64,000 bases of DNA from Oreohelix idahoensis (Eukaryota; Mollusca; Gastropoda; Stylommatophora; Oreohelicidae), in the NCBI GenBank assembly GCA_024509875.1, contig JAMPIV010006402.1, positions 1 to 64,000 of the forward strand, given 5' to 3'. Positions 37,713 through 48,270 of this stretch are shown in pieces (within the stretch, counting starts at the first letter, position 1; every line of letters begins with the position of its first letter). Below the pieces are notes generated by a model. That model was given only the letters and a program-made list of their open reading frames with translations. It did not search any database and was not told where the DNA came from. Position numbers and translations under genes: made by a program.

Positions 37713-39451
37713 TTAGCATCGCCACTTAGTGTGATCGGCAGCTTCATCCTCCCATGTTGCTGGATCCATGTCCAGTGCCCTCATATCTCTCCTGCACACA
37801 TCTTTGAACCTCAGCTGTGGTCGCCCAACTGCTCTCTTGCCATCCGCCAACTGTCCGTAGAAGATATCTTTTGGGATGCGACCATCATCCATGCGGCGAG
37901 CATGGCCAAGACAGCGAAGTCTGCGCTGTCTAAGCAGTGTATACATACTTTGAAGGCCAGCACGTGACAAGACCTCGACATTTGTCACTTTATCTTTCCA
38001 CAAGATGCCGAGGATGTGGCGTAGACACCATAAATGGAAGGTATTGAGCCTTCTTTCTTGCTTAGCATAGATCGTCCAGGTCTCGCTGCCATAAAGGAGT
38101 GTGCTGGTGACGCAGGCGTTATATACCGCAGCTTTGGTCTTCGTTGTGAGTTTGGAGTTTCACCAAACACGCAATGTGAGGCGGGCAAAGGTAGCTGCAG
38201 CTTTGCCAATGCGGCTGTCGATTTCTGTGTCCAGTGAGAGTTTGTCATTGATGGTAGACCCTAGGTATGTGAAGTGGTGCACCACTGCCAATTCATAGTT
38301 ATCGATAGTGATAACTGGTGCAGCACCCACATCCTGACTCAGCACATTCGTTTTCTATAGACTTATTGTGAGGCCAAAGTCCTTGCGTGCTTTACTGAAG
38401 CGATTCATCAAGCTCTGAAGCTCCTGTTGGATTTGAGTGACGACTGCAGCATCATCAGCGAACAACAAGTCTCTTATAGTGACCCTTCTGATTTTTGTTT
38501 TTGCCTTCAGCCTTGAAAGATTAAACAGACGGCCATCTGACCTAGTGTGAAGGCATATTCCTTCAGTTCCATCTCTGAATGCATGTTTCAGGAGTAAGGC
38601 AAAGAAGATCCCGAAGAGGGTCGGAGCGAGAACACAGCCTTGTTTAACGCCATTTCGTATGTTAAAGGACTGTGACGTGCTTCCAGCATACTGGACTGTT
38701 CCCTTCATGTCGTCGTGGAATGACTTTATCATTTCCAGCATTTTAGAAGGGCAGCCTATTTTCAGGAGGATTTTGAAGAGTACATCCCTACTAACCAGGT
38801 CAAATGCTTTTGTGAGGTCTTTAAAGGCGATATATAAAGGCCTTTTCTGCTCTCTTGATTTTTCCTGAAGCTGGCGGAGAGAGAAGATCATGTCTGTTGA
38901 TCTACCAGCTGGGAATCCACACTGTGACTCTGGATATATGCGCTCAGCTAACTTGTGTAGTCGCATTAAGATGACTTTGGTAAAAACCTTACCAACAATA
39001 CTAAGAAGAGAGATGCCTCTGTAGTTATTGCAATCACTTCTGTCTCCTTTATTTTTATACAGTGATACAATCTTGGCATCTCGCATGTCTTGAGGAATAG
39101 TTGTCTCTTCCCAGCACTTGCACAGCATCCTATGCAGGGGATGTAATAGCGTGCTCTTACAGCATTTGATTAAATCAGGAGGAATCCCATCACTGCCTGG
39201 TGCTTTGCCAGAGGCCAAGCTATCAATGGCCTTGCTGAATTCCTCTAATGTTGGTTCGGCATCCAGCTCCTCCATAGTTGGCAGACATTTGACAGCATCA
39301 AGGGCTGCAGGCGTAACGGTATTTTCTCAAGCGTAAAGTTCAGAGTAGTGCTCGACCCACCTCTCCATCTGCTTACCCTTATCGGTTAGCTTCTCTCCGC
39401 TGATGGTTTTTAGCGGTGCCGTCTTACTTTTTTGGGGGCCAAGTGCTTTCT
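37713..39451 (-). pseudogene. LINE reverse transcriptase and C-terminal region
   Basis: On the - strand: SLASGKAPGSDGIPPDLIKC (about 39220), a typical RT palm entry; IVSLYKNKGDRSDCNNYRGI; motif A region LYIAFKDLTKAFDLVSRDVL; motif B NGVKQGCVLAPTLFGIFFAL; motif C LLFADDAAVV (about 38460). A frameshift near 38350 leads to HHFTYLGSTINDKLSLDTEI, a stop near 38160, then TLLYGSETWT and finally RLRCLGHARRMDDGRIPKDI up to ADHTKWRC at 37713. Three or four lesions in total, so this copy is inactive but not old. Confidence 0.87.
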
Positions 39452-40440
39452 TTATACCGTCATACATTTGTCTAATGTTGCCTGTTTGCGCTGCGGTCTG
39501 GATGCTCTCACTGACCTGGAGCCAATAGTCATTTGCACAGCGTCTAGCATGAGCACTTTATTGAAGGTCGCAGTAAATTGAGCGATCATGACAGGGTCTG
39601 ACATCTTGCTGGTATCAAAGCATGGTTTCCCTTCATGTCTGACACGATAGAGTTTTCTTGGTTGTGCTCTGATTTTGCAGCAAACCAAGGAGTGATCTGT
39701 ATCACAGTCTGCCCTATGGGACGAGCGAGTGAAGAGCACAGACCTGAGAAGTGGCCTTCTGACGAGAATCAGGTCCAGTTGGTGCCAGTGTTTGAATCGT
39801 GTGTGTCTCCATGACAACTTATGCTGGGGTTTTGTCTGAAAGTAGGTGTTGGTCACGCAGAGGTCATGGTGGACACACAACTCTAAGGGCCGTTGTCCAT
39901 TTTCATTCATCTTGCCAATACCAAACCTGCCCAGACATGAAGGCCATAAAACATTATCGGCACCCACTCTAGCGTTAATGTCACCAAGGAGAACAAGCTG
40001 TTCTTGCCTAGGTATGCTTTTGATGACTGCTGCTAGATTCCATTAGAACTCATCTTTAGCTTCTGAGGCAGAGTACAGAGTAGGAGCATACACACTGACA
40101 AGGGTGATGGGACCTGTGCTAGTTTGCAGGCGGAGTGTTAACAGGCGTTCTGATCCATTCTCACTTGGTTCAACCATTTTGGTTAGCCATTTTTTGACCG
40201 CAAAACCTACTCCGTGTTCTCTAGTTTTATTAGGATCTTTCCCTTGCCAATAAAATGTGTAGTCCTTCTCACTCACCGTTCCAGAGCCCGCCAGGCGCGT
40301 TTCCTGAAGTGCAGCTATATCTACCTGAAGTCGTTTAAGCTCATCATTAATTATGGCTGTCTTCCTTACATCGTTTACGTCCTGTAGGTTTTCGGATAGT
40401 CCAGTAAACATAGTCCTGACGTTCCACCATCCAAATCTGA
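39452..40440 (-). pseudogene. LINE apurinic-like endonuclease domain
   Basis: This domain nicks target DNA to prime reverse transcription. On the - strand the frame enters at RFGWWNVRTMFTGL (about 40430), then DIAALQETRLAGSG with the catalytic Glu (about 40290), GVGFAVKKW, VSVYAPTLYSASEAKDEF, then an in-frame TAA at about 40044. The same frame goes on with LVLLGDINARVG (about 39975), HQLDLILVRR and DCDTDHSLVCC with the catalytic Asp-His (about 39700). Essentially all motifs of the family are present; the nonsense codon and a frameshift near 39450 are the visible lesions. Confidence 0.85.
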
Positions 40441-41198
40441 GAGTTCGCTTATTTCTATTATTACGATAATTGTTTGGTGCAAAATTTTATGTCCACAGTT
40501 CGGGTTTGACCCTAATCCCCATGCACCCAATGGGGAAAGCAGACAGTGGCGGGACAATACCTTATTGACTGGGGGCTGCCCAGCTTGAAGCGGGCGGTAG
40601 CTGTCCAGTGAGATCCTAGAGCCTCTCCCACTGTCGGAAGCAGCCCCTGGCGCCATGCCCTACGCCAATTGGGCAACATGCTTATAACCGGTAACTGCTA
40701 CTTCCCGTGTTTTGCCGACTCCTATACTGTGAAGCTGGAGTGTCCTCTCCAGGGCACGAGCTTGGGCACAGTTATATGGAGATCAAGCTGTTGCCCATGC
40801 AGCATGTTCCCCCTCTCCACGCAGCCGGTAGATCCAAAGGAACGGCAGTAGCCGATACAGTTTGGTACCAGCCACGTCGCAGGAGTTGCCAGAATAATGT
40901 CGAATCAACTAATGTTGACTGCCTTAGGGACTCCGACTCCGGATTTATCCTCAGGGTTTACTCCCGAAGCCATTTCCATAAATGGATATTCCCGCAAGGC
41001 AGCGGTGGTTTGAATTCAGAGTTCCTTCTCTTAGATAAGCTACCAACCAAGGATCACGAGCCCTATCTGCCCGAAGCAGCTGGTTTTAAGGCGCCAGTCG
41101 CTCGCCTTTGCCCCTTCTCCCGTCAGTGGAAACAGTTCCACCGGGCTCAAATTGAGCTACACGTGAAGGCCGGGAGCTGGACTTGGTTGTCAGAGGCT
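40441..41198 (-). other. LINE 5' leader, inner part
   Basis: GC-richer sequence between the endonuclease start and the composite insert. It is not coding on the LINE strand as far as I can see, but the opposite strand has an open frame of 181 codons (40707-41252). Segment 40759-41191 also exists in inverted form at 43555-43987. Confidence 0.6.
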
Positions 41199-43554
41199 AA
41201 ATTAATATTAGACAAACATAAAGGTATGTTTTCAGGCACTCGTAAGAAATAAAGAAGTAGAACACTTGGACAACAGAAAAACAACAGACGTGAGTGGCTT
41301 ACCCAGGGTTCGAACCCCGTACCTTCCGTACGACAACTCCGCCTAGCTATCAAGCGAATCACACTGACCCCACGGCCAGCCAGGCATCCCCAAAAAAAGA
41401 TGCCTTGCTGGCTATTTATCAGTACGAAACACACAAGATAACACCGGAAGTATACAGTGGGCAACTCAGCCCTTAAATGACGCAATCACTTCTGTTGTTC
41501 TCCTATTAACAGTATGTGTCAGTCCAAACAAGACAAAGACCTTGATACTGGGTCCAGTAAATAGTAGAAGACTTAAGGACATTAGTATAGAACAGAGGGT
41601 AGGTTTCTGGTATTTTATAAACATAAATAACACATAAGGAAGGGAAACCCGAGGCCTGTAAACAGTAAATTAATATTAGACAAACATAAAGGTATGTTTT
41701 CAGGCACTCGTAAGAAATAAAGAAGTAGAACACTTGGACAACAGAAAAACAACAGACGTGAGTGGCTTACCCAGGGTTCGAACCCCGTACCTTCCGTACG
41801 ACAACTCCGCCTAGCTATCAAGCGAATCACACTGACCCCACGGCCAGCCAGGCATCCCCAAAAAAAGATGCCTTGCTGGCTATTTATCAGTACGAAACAC
41901 ACAAGATAACACCGGAAGTATACAGTGGGCAACTCAGCCCTTAAATGACGCAATCACTTCTGTTGTTCTCCTATTAACAGTATGTGTCAGTCCAAACAAG
42001 ACAAAGACCTTGATACTGGGTCCAGTAAATAGTAGAAGACTTAAGGACATTAGTATAGAACAGAGGGTAGGTTTCTGGTATTTTATAAACATAAATAACA
42101 CATAAGGAAGGGAAACCCGAGGCCTGTAAACAGTAAATTAATATTAGACAAACATAAAGGTATGTTTTCAGGCACTCGTAAGAAATAAAGAAGTAGAACA
42201 CTTGGACAACAGAAAAACAACAGACGTGAGTGGCTTACCCAGGGTTCGAACCCCGTACCTTCCGTACGACAACTCCGCCTAGCTATCAAGCGAATCACAC
42301 TGACCCCACGGCCAGCCAGGCATCCCCAAAAAAAGATGCCTTGCTGGCTATTTATCAGTACGAAACACACAAGATAACACCGGAAGTATACAGTGGGCAA
42401 CTCAGCCCTTAAATGACGCAATCACTTCTGTTGTTCTCCTATTAACAGTATGTGTCAGTCCAAACAAGACAAAGACCTTGATACTGGGTCCAGTAAATAG
42501 TAGAAGACTTAAGGACATTAGTATAGAACAGAGGGTAGGTTTCTGGTATTTTATAAACATAAATAACACATAAGGAAGGGAAACCCGAGGCCTGTAAACA
42601 GTAAATTAATATTAGACAAACATAAAGGTATGTTTTCAGGCACTCGTAAGAAATAAAGAAGTAGAACACTTGGACAACAGAAAAACAACAGACGTGAGTG
42701 GCTTACCCAGGGTTCGAACCCCGTACCTTCCGTACGACAACTCCGCCTAGCTATCAAGCGAATCACACTGACCCCACGGCCAGCCAGGCATCCCCAAAAA
42801 AAGATGCCTTGCTGGCTATTTATCAGTACGAAACACACAAGATAACACCGGAAGTATACAGTGGGCAACTCAGCCCTTAAATGACGCAATCACTTCTGTT
42901 GTTCTCCTATTAACAGTATGTGTCAGTCCAAACAAGACAAAGACCTTGATACTGGGTCCAGTAAATAGTAGAAGACTTAAGGACATTAGTATAGAACAGA
43001 GGGTAAGTTTCTGGTATTTTATAAACATAAATAACACATAAGGAAGGGAAACCCGAGGCCTGTAAACAGTAAATTAATATTAGACAAACATAAAGGTATG
43101 TTTTCAGGCACTCGTAAGAAATAAAGAAGTAGAACACTTGGACAACAGAAAAACAACAGACGTGAGTGGCTTACCCAGGGTTCGAACCCCGTACCTTCCG
43201 TACGACAACTCCGCCTAGCTATCAAGCGAATCACACTGACCCCACGGCCAGCCAGGCATCCCCAAAAAAAGATGCCTTGCTGGCTATTTATCAGTACGAA
43301 ACACACAAGATAACACCGGAAGTATACAGTGGGCAACTCAGCCCTTAAATGACGCAATCACTTCTGTTGTTCTCCTATTAACAGTATGTGTCAGTCCAAA
43401 CAAGACAAAGACCTTGATACTGGGTCCAGTAAATAGTAGAAGACTTAAGGACATTAGTATAGAACAGAGGGTAGGTTTCTGGTATTTTATAAACATAAAT
43501 AACACATAAGGAAGGGAAACCCGAGGCCTGTAAACAGTAAATTAATATTAGACA
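41199..43554. repeat. 468 bp tandem repeat, five full units plus 16 bp
   Basis: Units begin AAATTAATATTAGACAAAC at 41199, 41667, 42135, 42603 and 43071, exactly 468 bp apart. Units are virtually identical (one change seen, GTAAG for GTAGG at about 43006). The left end follows the 13 bp duplicated target GTTGTCAGAGGCT (41186-41198). Each unit contains a tRNA-like segment on the - strand. Confidence 0.97.
41295..41392 (-). repeat. tRNA-like segment within each 468 bp unit
   Basis: In reverse complement, unit positions 97-194 read GGCTGGCCGTGGGGTCAGTG..GATAGCTAGGCGG..GGTACGGGGTTCGAACCCTGGGTAAGCCA. GGGTTCGAACCC is a perfect B box and GTGGGGTCAGTG an imperfect A-box-like element. This suggests that the 468 bp unit derives from a tRNA-type SINE. 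Shown for unit 1; it recurs in every unit. It does not fold into a convincing functional tRNA by eye. Confidence 0.55.
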
Positions 43555-43987
43555 GACAACCAAGTCCAGCTCCCGGCCTTCACGTGTGGCTCAATTTGAG
43601 CCCGGTGGAACTGTTTCCACTGACGGGAGAAGGGGCAAAGGCGAGCGACTGGCGCCTTAAAACCAGCTGCTTCGGGCAGATAGGGCTCGTGATCCTTGGT
43701 TGGTAGCTTATCTAAGAGAAGGAACTCTGAATTCAAACCACCGCTGCCTTGCGGGAATATCCATTTATGGAAATGGCTTCGGGAGTAAACCCTGAGGATA
43801 AATCCGGAGTCGGAGTCCCTAAGGCAGTCAACATTAGTTGATTCGACATTATTCTGGCAACTCCTGCGACGTGGCTGGTACCAAACTGTATCGGCTACTG
43901 CCGTTCCTTTGGATCTACCGGCTGCGTGGAGAGGGGGAACATGCTGCATGGGCAACAGCTTGATCTCCATATAACTGTGCCCAAGCT
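43555..43987 (+). repeat. Inverted copy of LINE leader segment 40759-41191
   Basis: 433 bp, reverse complement of 40759-41191 with a single difference seen (GAGCTACAC versus GAGCCACAC), so the duplication is very recent or an assembly product. The junctions are abrupt on both sides: TTAGACA/GACAACC on the left and CCCAAGCT/ACGGAAGG on the right. Confidence 0.97.
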
Positions 43988-44630
43988 ACGGAAGGTACGG
44001 GGTTCGAACCCTGGGTAAGCCACTCACGTCTGTTGTTTTTCTGTTGTCCAAGTGTTCTACTTCTTTATTTCTTACGAGTGCCTGAAAACATACCTTTATG
44101 TTTGTCTAATATTAATTTACTGTTTACAGGCCTCGGGTTTCCCTTCCTTATGTGTTATTTATGTTTATAAAATACCAGAAACCTACCCTCTGTTCTATAC
44201 TAATGTCCTTAAGTCTTCTACTATTTACTGGACCCAGTATCAAGGTCTTTGTCTTGTTTGGACTGACACATACTGTTAATAGGAGAACAACAGAAGTGAT
44301 TGCGTCATTTAAGGGCTGAGTTGCCCACTGTATACTTCCGGTGTTATCTTGTGTGTTTCGTACTGATAAATAGCCAGCAAGGCATCTTTTTTTGGGGATG
44401 CCTGGCTGGCCGTGGGGTCAGTGTGATTCGCTTGATAGCTAGGCGGAGTTGTCGTACGGAAGGTACGGGGTTCGAACCCTGGGTAAGCCACTCACGTCTG
44501 TTGTTTTTCTGTTGTCCAAGTGTTCTACTTCTTTATTTCTTACGAGTGCCTGAAAACATACCTTTATGTTTGTCTAATATTAATTTACTGTTTACAGGCC
44601 TCGGGTTTCCCTTCCTTATGTGTTATTTAT
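43988..44630. repeat. Inverted 468 bp units, about 1.4 copies
   Basis: Reverse complement of the 468 bp unit, starting inside the tRNA-like part (ACGGAAGGTACGG at 43988 and 44456, again 468 bp apart) and ending at TGTGTTATTTAT. The second copy of the target GTTGTCAGAGGCT follows at 44631-44643. Confidence 0.97.
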
Positions 44631-44739
44631 GTTGTCAGAGGCTGCTTGAGGCGCGTGCCATAGGAGTATTTTATCTGCAGTGAGAGCTTATCCTCACTAC
44701 AACTCCCGGCTGTAACAACCTTTGGAACCACCACCACTA

Positions 44740-45140
44740 CTACTACTACTATTGCTAGCACCACCACTACTACTACTACTACTATTGCTACCACCACCAC
44801 TACTACTACTACTATTGCTACCAGCATCACTTCTACTACTACTATTGCTACCACCACCACTTCTACTACAACTATTGCTACCACCACTACTACTACTATA
44901 GCTACCACTACTACTATTACTACCATTACTACTACTACTACTATTGCTACCATTACTACTACTACTATTGCTACCACTACTACTACTATTGCTACCACCA
45001 CTACTACTACTATAGCTACCACTACTACTATTACTACCACTACTACTACTACCTCTATTGCTACCATTACTACTACTACTATTGCTACCACTACTACTAC
45101 TACTACTACTATTGCTACTTTTACTACTACTACTACCAAT
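44740..45140. repeat. Right part of the (CTA)-rich satellite
   Basis: Same unit family and strand as 35028-37549, interrupted by the LINE. Long Val/Ile-rich open frames here are repeat by-products. Confidence 0.93.
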
Positions 45141-45932
45141 AGAGTTTGCCCAATTAGGTCTCGGGTTTCTCTGAGGAGAAAAAGAAAGAATAGAAATGCT
45201 GATCCCTCGAGCATGTCGAAAGAGGCTGCGCGTGAGGCTAACGACTTCATCATGTTAATGTCATTGATGTATCAATCATAACTACAAGAGCACGTGAGTC
45301 TTGGAACAAGCTTCCTGTGAGGGAGCCAACTATAGTGGTAGCTCCTTGCTCCAAAAAGAGCGACCAAAGAAATGGAGGACATTTATTAATAATATGGTTC
45401 TTTTTTATATAAGCAATGGTTACAAGACACCTGAGCAGTGGCGGATCTACATTTTGGGGGCCCTGAAGCTTGAACTCTTGGAGGGGGCCCTTTTATAAAA
45501 TATTTAAAAAAAAATTTTTTTTTTAATTTGTGAGGATGGGAAAGAAATGTATTATAGAGATAAATGGACTTGGAGGACCTGAAGTTCAAGCTTTATAGTA
45601 GATCCACAACAACAAACATATAAAAACTGAAGAAAAATGAATGAATTTTTAAAAAAGAAACAACTCTGCAGGGAGTTCAATGCAGAACATTTGCTTGGAA
45701 GGCATATGTTCTGATCACTAGACAACTATTCACCTTGGTATATGTGATTTTTTAAATCTTAACTATTTTAATGATGGCCTCTATATAAAGATAAGAATAT
45801 TAGCAATGAGGAAATATAATATATTTTAATACATGTGTTAAAAAACAAGGCTGACACCAAGGTGTATCCATAAGAGATTTGTGCTCAGAAGGAATAGTTA
45901 AACTTACCAGAACATACTACATGAAGCACATT

Positions 45933-48270
45933 TTACAAAATACTCTTATTTCTGTTTTTTCTAGCAACATATTCACGTACAGTTTTGTCATATGAGAGCT
46001 TCCTTGCAATGTCATTTTCTAGAGACAATATGCATAAAGAATTGAAGCGCTCTCCAGTCATGGTAGACCGAAATTTGTTTTTTATAAAGGATAGCTTTGA
46101 AAAATTCCTTTCTGCTTCACAGCTCGTGATGGGCATTGTCAAGCGGAGTAGTAATATTGGGGAACACTTTAATTAGGTGTTGCTCACAAATATGCTGAAG
46201 AACTTCGGCGCATTGCATTTTAGATGGCGTGTTTTCTTCTGTGTTCTGGGATTTCCTAAGGTGCAAATATTCTTTGAACTGATAACACTCGTTTACTAAT
46301 TTGTGGTCAATATCATCTTTGTAATACGATATTATAAGTTAAATACTGTCCTCATCAATTTCAGAATTGTTCACCAATTCTGAGAGGAACTTGAACCTTT
46401 TCGCAATCTGCTCATATGGACTCTTGCGTAACTGGATTATCAAGCAGTCATAGAGTTGATATAGAACTTCTATCCTAAATTTGTCAGCTCCTCTCAAAGA
46501 AGCAATACCACTTGTTCCATCTGAAAATTTCCTTGTAGCAATGCGTTTGGAAGCATCAGAAAAACTTGAAGTGATGTCTTCACACAAACCTTTTGCTTCT
46601 GATTCATATTGTGCAATCCTATCGGCTGAATTTTCTCTAGTTCTTTAACAAACGAAAATAAAGATGAAAGCAGATGATAACCTACAAATACATCAAAACC
46701 AGGGGTTTGGAGTTTCTTACTTGTTTTGTTGAAACGCTCCAGCACTTCTTCCCAAACGACTGTTAAAATAGTATATTCCAGCTGTACCAACTTGTTGTAT
46801 AAATTCTTTGCATCTCGTTTACATTCAGGCTTCTCTTCTGAGTCTTCAAAAATATGTTTGAGAGTTTGTAAAATACCCATATATCCATTTTTAATTGCCC
46901 GGACTGCTTCATAGTGTGCAGACCATCTAGTTACACTTAAGCTCTTTAGAGAAAAATGTAGATTGTCCTGTGTGTTTAAAATCCCACATCTTCATGGAGA
47001 TCCAGAAAAGAAAACATATAGCTCCTGCAAAATGCCAAAATAGTCAACACCTTCAGGTACAGTAGACACTGCCTTTTCTCCAACAAGGTTAAGTGAATGG
47101 GCTGCACATGGTACATAGTCTTCTTCTTCTTTGATCCATAACCGCCAACCGCCAAAGCAGTCAGTGGCCATCACTCCTGGTGGCGTCTTGTGGGGCAGCA
47201 ACAAATTGATTCCACTTTGCACGGTCAGCGGCCATCCTCCGTACAGTGCCCCAACTCTAGTTCATTCTTGTTGTTGTTGTACATAGTCTGCGTAACTGTT
47301 AATGTTTTTAAAGAGTGGCTTGCAGCCCTTTCTCCGAGCCCTTCATGTTAGATGCATTATCATAGGGCTGAGAACGGATATTTTCAAGTGAAAGCTTATG
47401 TTCATCCAGGACTTGTTGTATTTTATTGAACAAGGTCGTGGATGAATGGTTTTCTATCGGTAAAAATGTTAAAAATCGCTCACAGGGTTTTCCATTATAG
47501 CAAATTCGCACCACAGTTACCAGCTGATCAACATGTGTCAGGTCAGGAGTAGAGTCAACAATAATAGAGTAGTACGAGTATTTAGTGTCTAGGTTGTTGA
47601 TTTGATTCACAATTTCTTCTTGCACATGTTTTCCCATAATTTCTATCAATTCTTAATATATGGTTTTGGATAGGTAAGTAGCATTTACTTTTTCATTTTC
47701 GCATTTCTCGAGATGAACATGTAAAAATGGGTCGAATTCTGCAAAAAGTTCAATGGCCCCCATGAAGTTTCCATTATTTGGTGAGCCCCACTTCTTCTCA
47801 TGACCTCTAAATGCCAAACCTTTTTCATTTAAAAACTTTATAACAGCTACAACTCTTTTCAGTACTTAAAAATAGTACTGTATGGTTTTTGTCATCTGTT
47901 CTTCAAGTTGCGGATCCACAGTATTTTTATTTGACTTTCTTGTTATGCAACACAACATCGCTCTCTTATGTTCCATGCTGTCTTCATGATTCTCCAGAGT
48001 TTTGAGTATATTCATCCAGTCAGAAAACCCACCTGTTGTAAGTGATGTTTGGCATTTAGAAAAGAGTTTGCAAACAAAACAGTATATACAGCCTTTGCTC
48101 TTTGAGTAAACTTAACCAGGATCTCATCACAGTCTGGCCATTTTTCAATCTTTTTTCAAAATATTTGTTTGAGAAACTTCTGTTTTGCTCCTTGTAAACT
48201 GTAGTGAAATCTGTGGGAACAAACGCTTAATTCCACAGCACGTTCAATTTGCATACCGAAGTAAGGGCCT
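45933..48270 (-). pseudogene. hAT transposase (ZMYM1-like), main part, decayed
   Basis: Cut-and-paste transposase. Along the - strand: zinc-finger-proximal part and helix (about 48200-47650; NVLK-like WMNILKTLENHEDSMEHKRA, then LNEKGLAFRGHEKKWGSPNN-GNF), catalytic core (47649-47308: YYSIIVDSTPDLTHVDQLVT, with the Asp of IVDST a likely catalytic residue), PYDNASNMKG, a LINE insertion at 47122-47278, DYVPCAAHSLNLVGEKAV, SVTRWSAHYEAV (about 46930), helical region 46880-46494, and the C-terminal dimerisation block TMPITSCEAERNFSKLSFIK (46140) to about 45933. At least five stops or frameshifts lie between the pieces. Domain order matches the zinc finger MYM-type protein 1-like transposases common in animals. 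Confidence 0.85.
47122..47278 (-). mobile_element. LINE 3' fragment inserted in the hAT transposase
   Basis: 157 bp matching the 3' end of the LINE at 59548-59952 (shared - strand words GGCCGCTGACC, AATCAATTTGTTGC-like, GGATCAAAGAAGAAGAAG). The flanks GTACATAGTCT at 47111-47121 and 47279-47289 are identical (11 bp). It ends in (GAA)n on the - strand and starts with CAACAACAACAA. It splits the transposase between the PYDNASNMKG and DYVPCAAHSLN blocks. Confidence 0.9.

Larger units (their letters stand above)
37550..44726 (-). mobile_element. Near full-length LINE (about 3.7 kb) with endonuclease and RT, inserted in the satellite
   Basis: Runs on the - strand from a 5' end at 44726 to a 3' end with (ATT)n at 37550. 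Both ends abut satellite sequence, and ACCACCACCACTA is present at 37537-37549 and 44727-44739, which fits a 13 bp target duplication (with caution, because it lies in low-complexity DNA). Removing the 3432 bp insert (41199-44630) leaves about 3.7 kb: a 5' leader, an AP endonuclease, RT and a short 3' UTR. Family known from annotations as craniofacial development protein 2-like or endonuclease-reverse transcriptase. Confidence 0.85.

Noticed and set aside
40759..44630. A simple palindrome from a missed long-read adapter
   Set aside because: The order is leader, units, inverted leader, inverted units, not a mirror image, and a 13 bp duplication frames the insert. An artefact of another kind is still possible and is listed as the refuting test.
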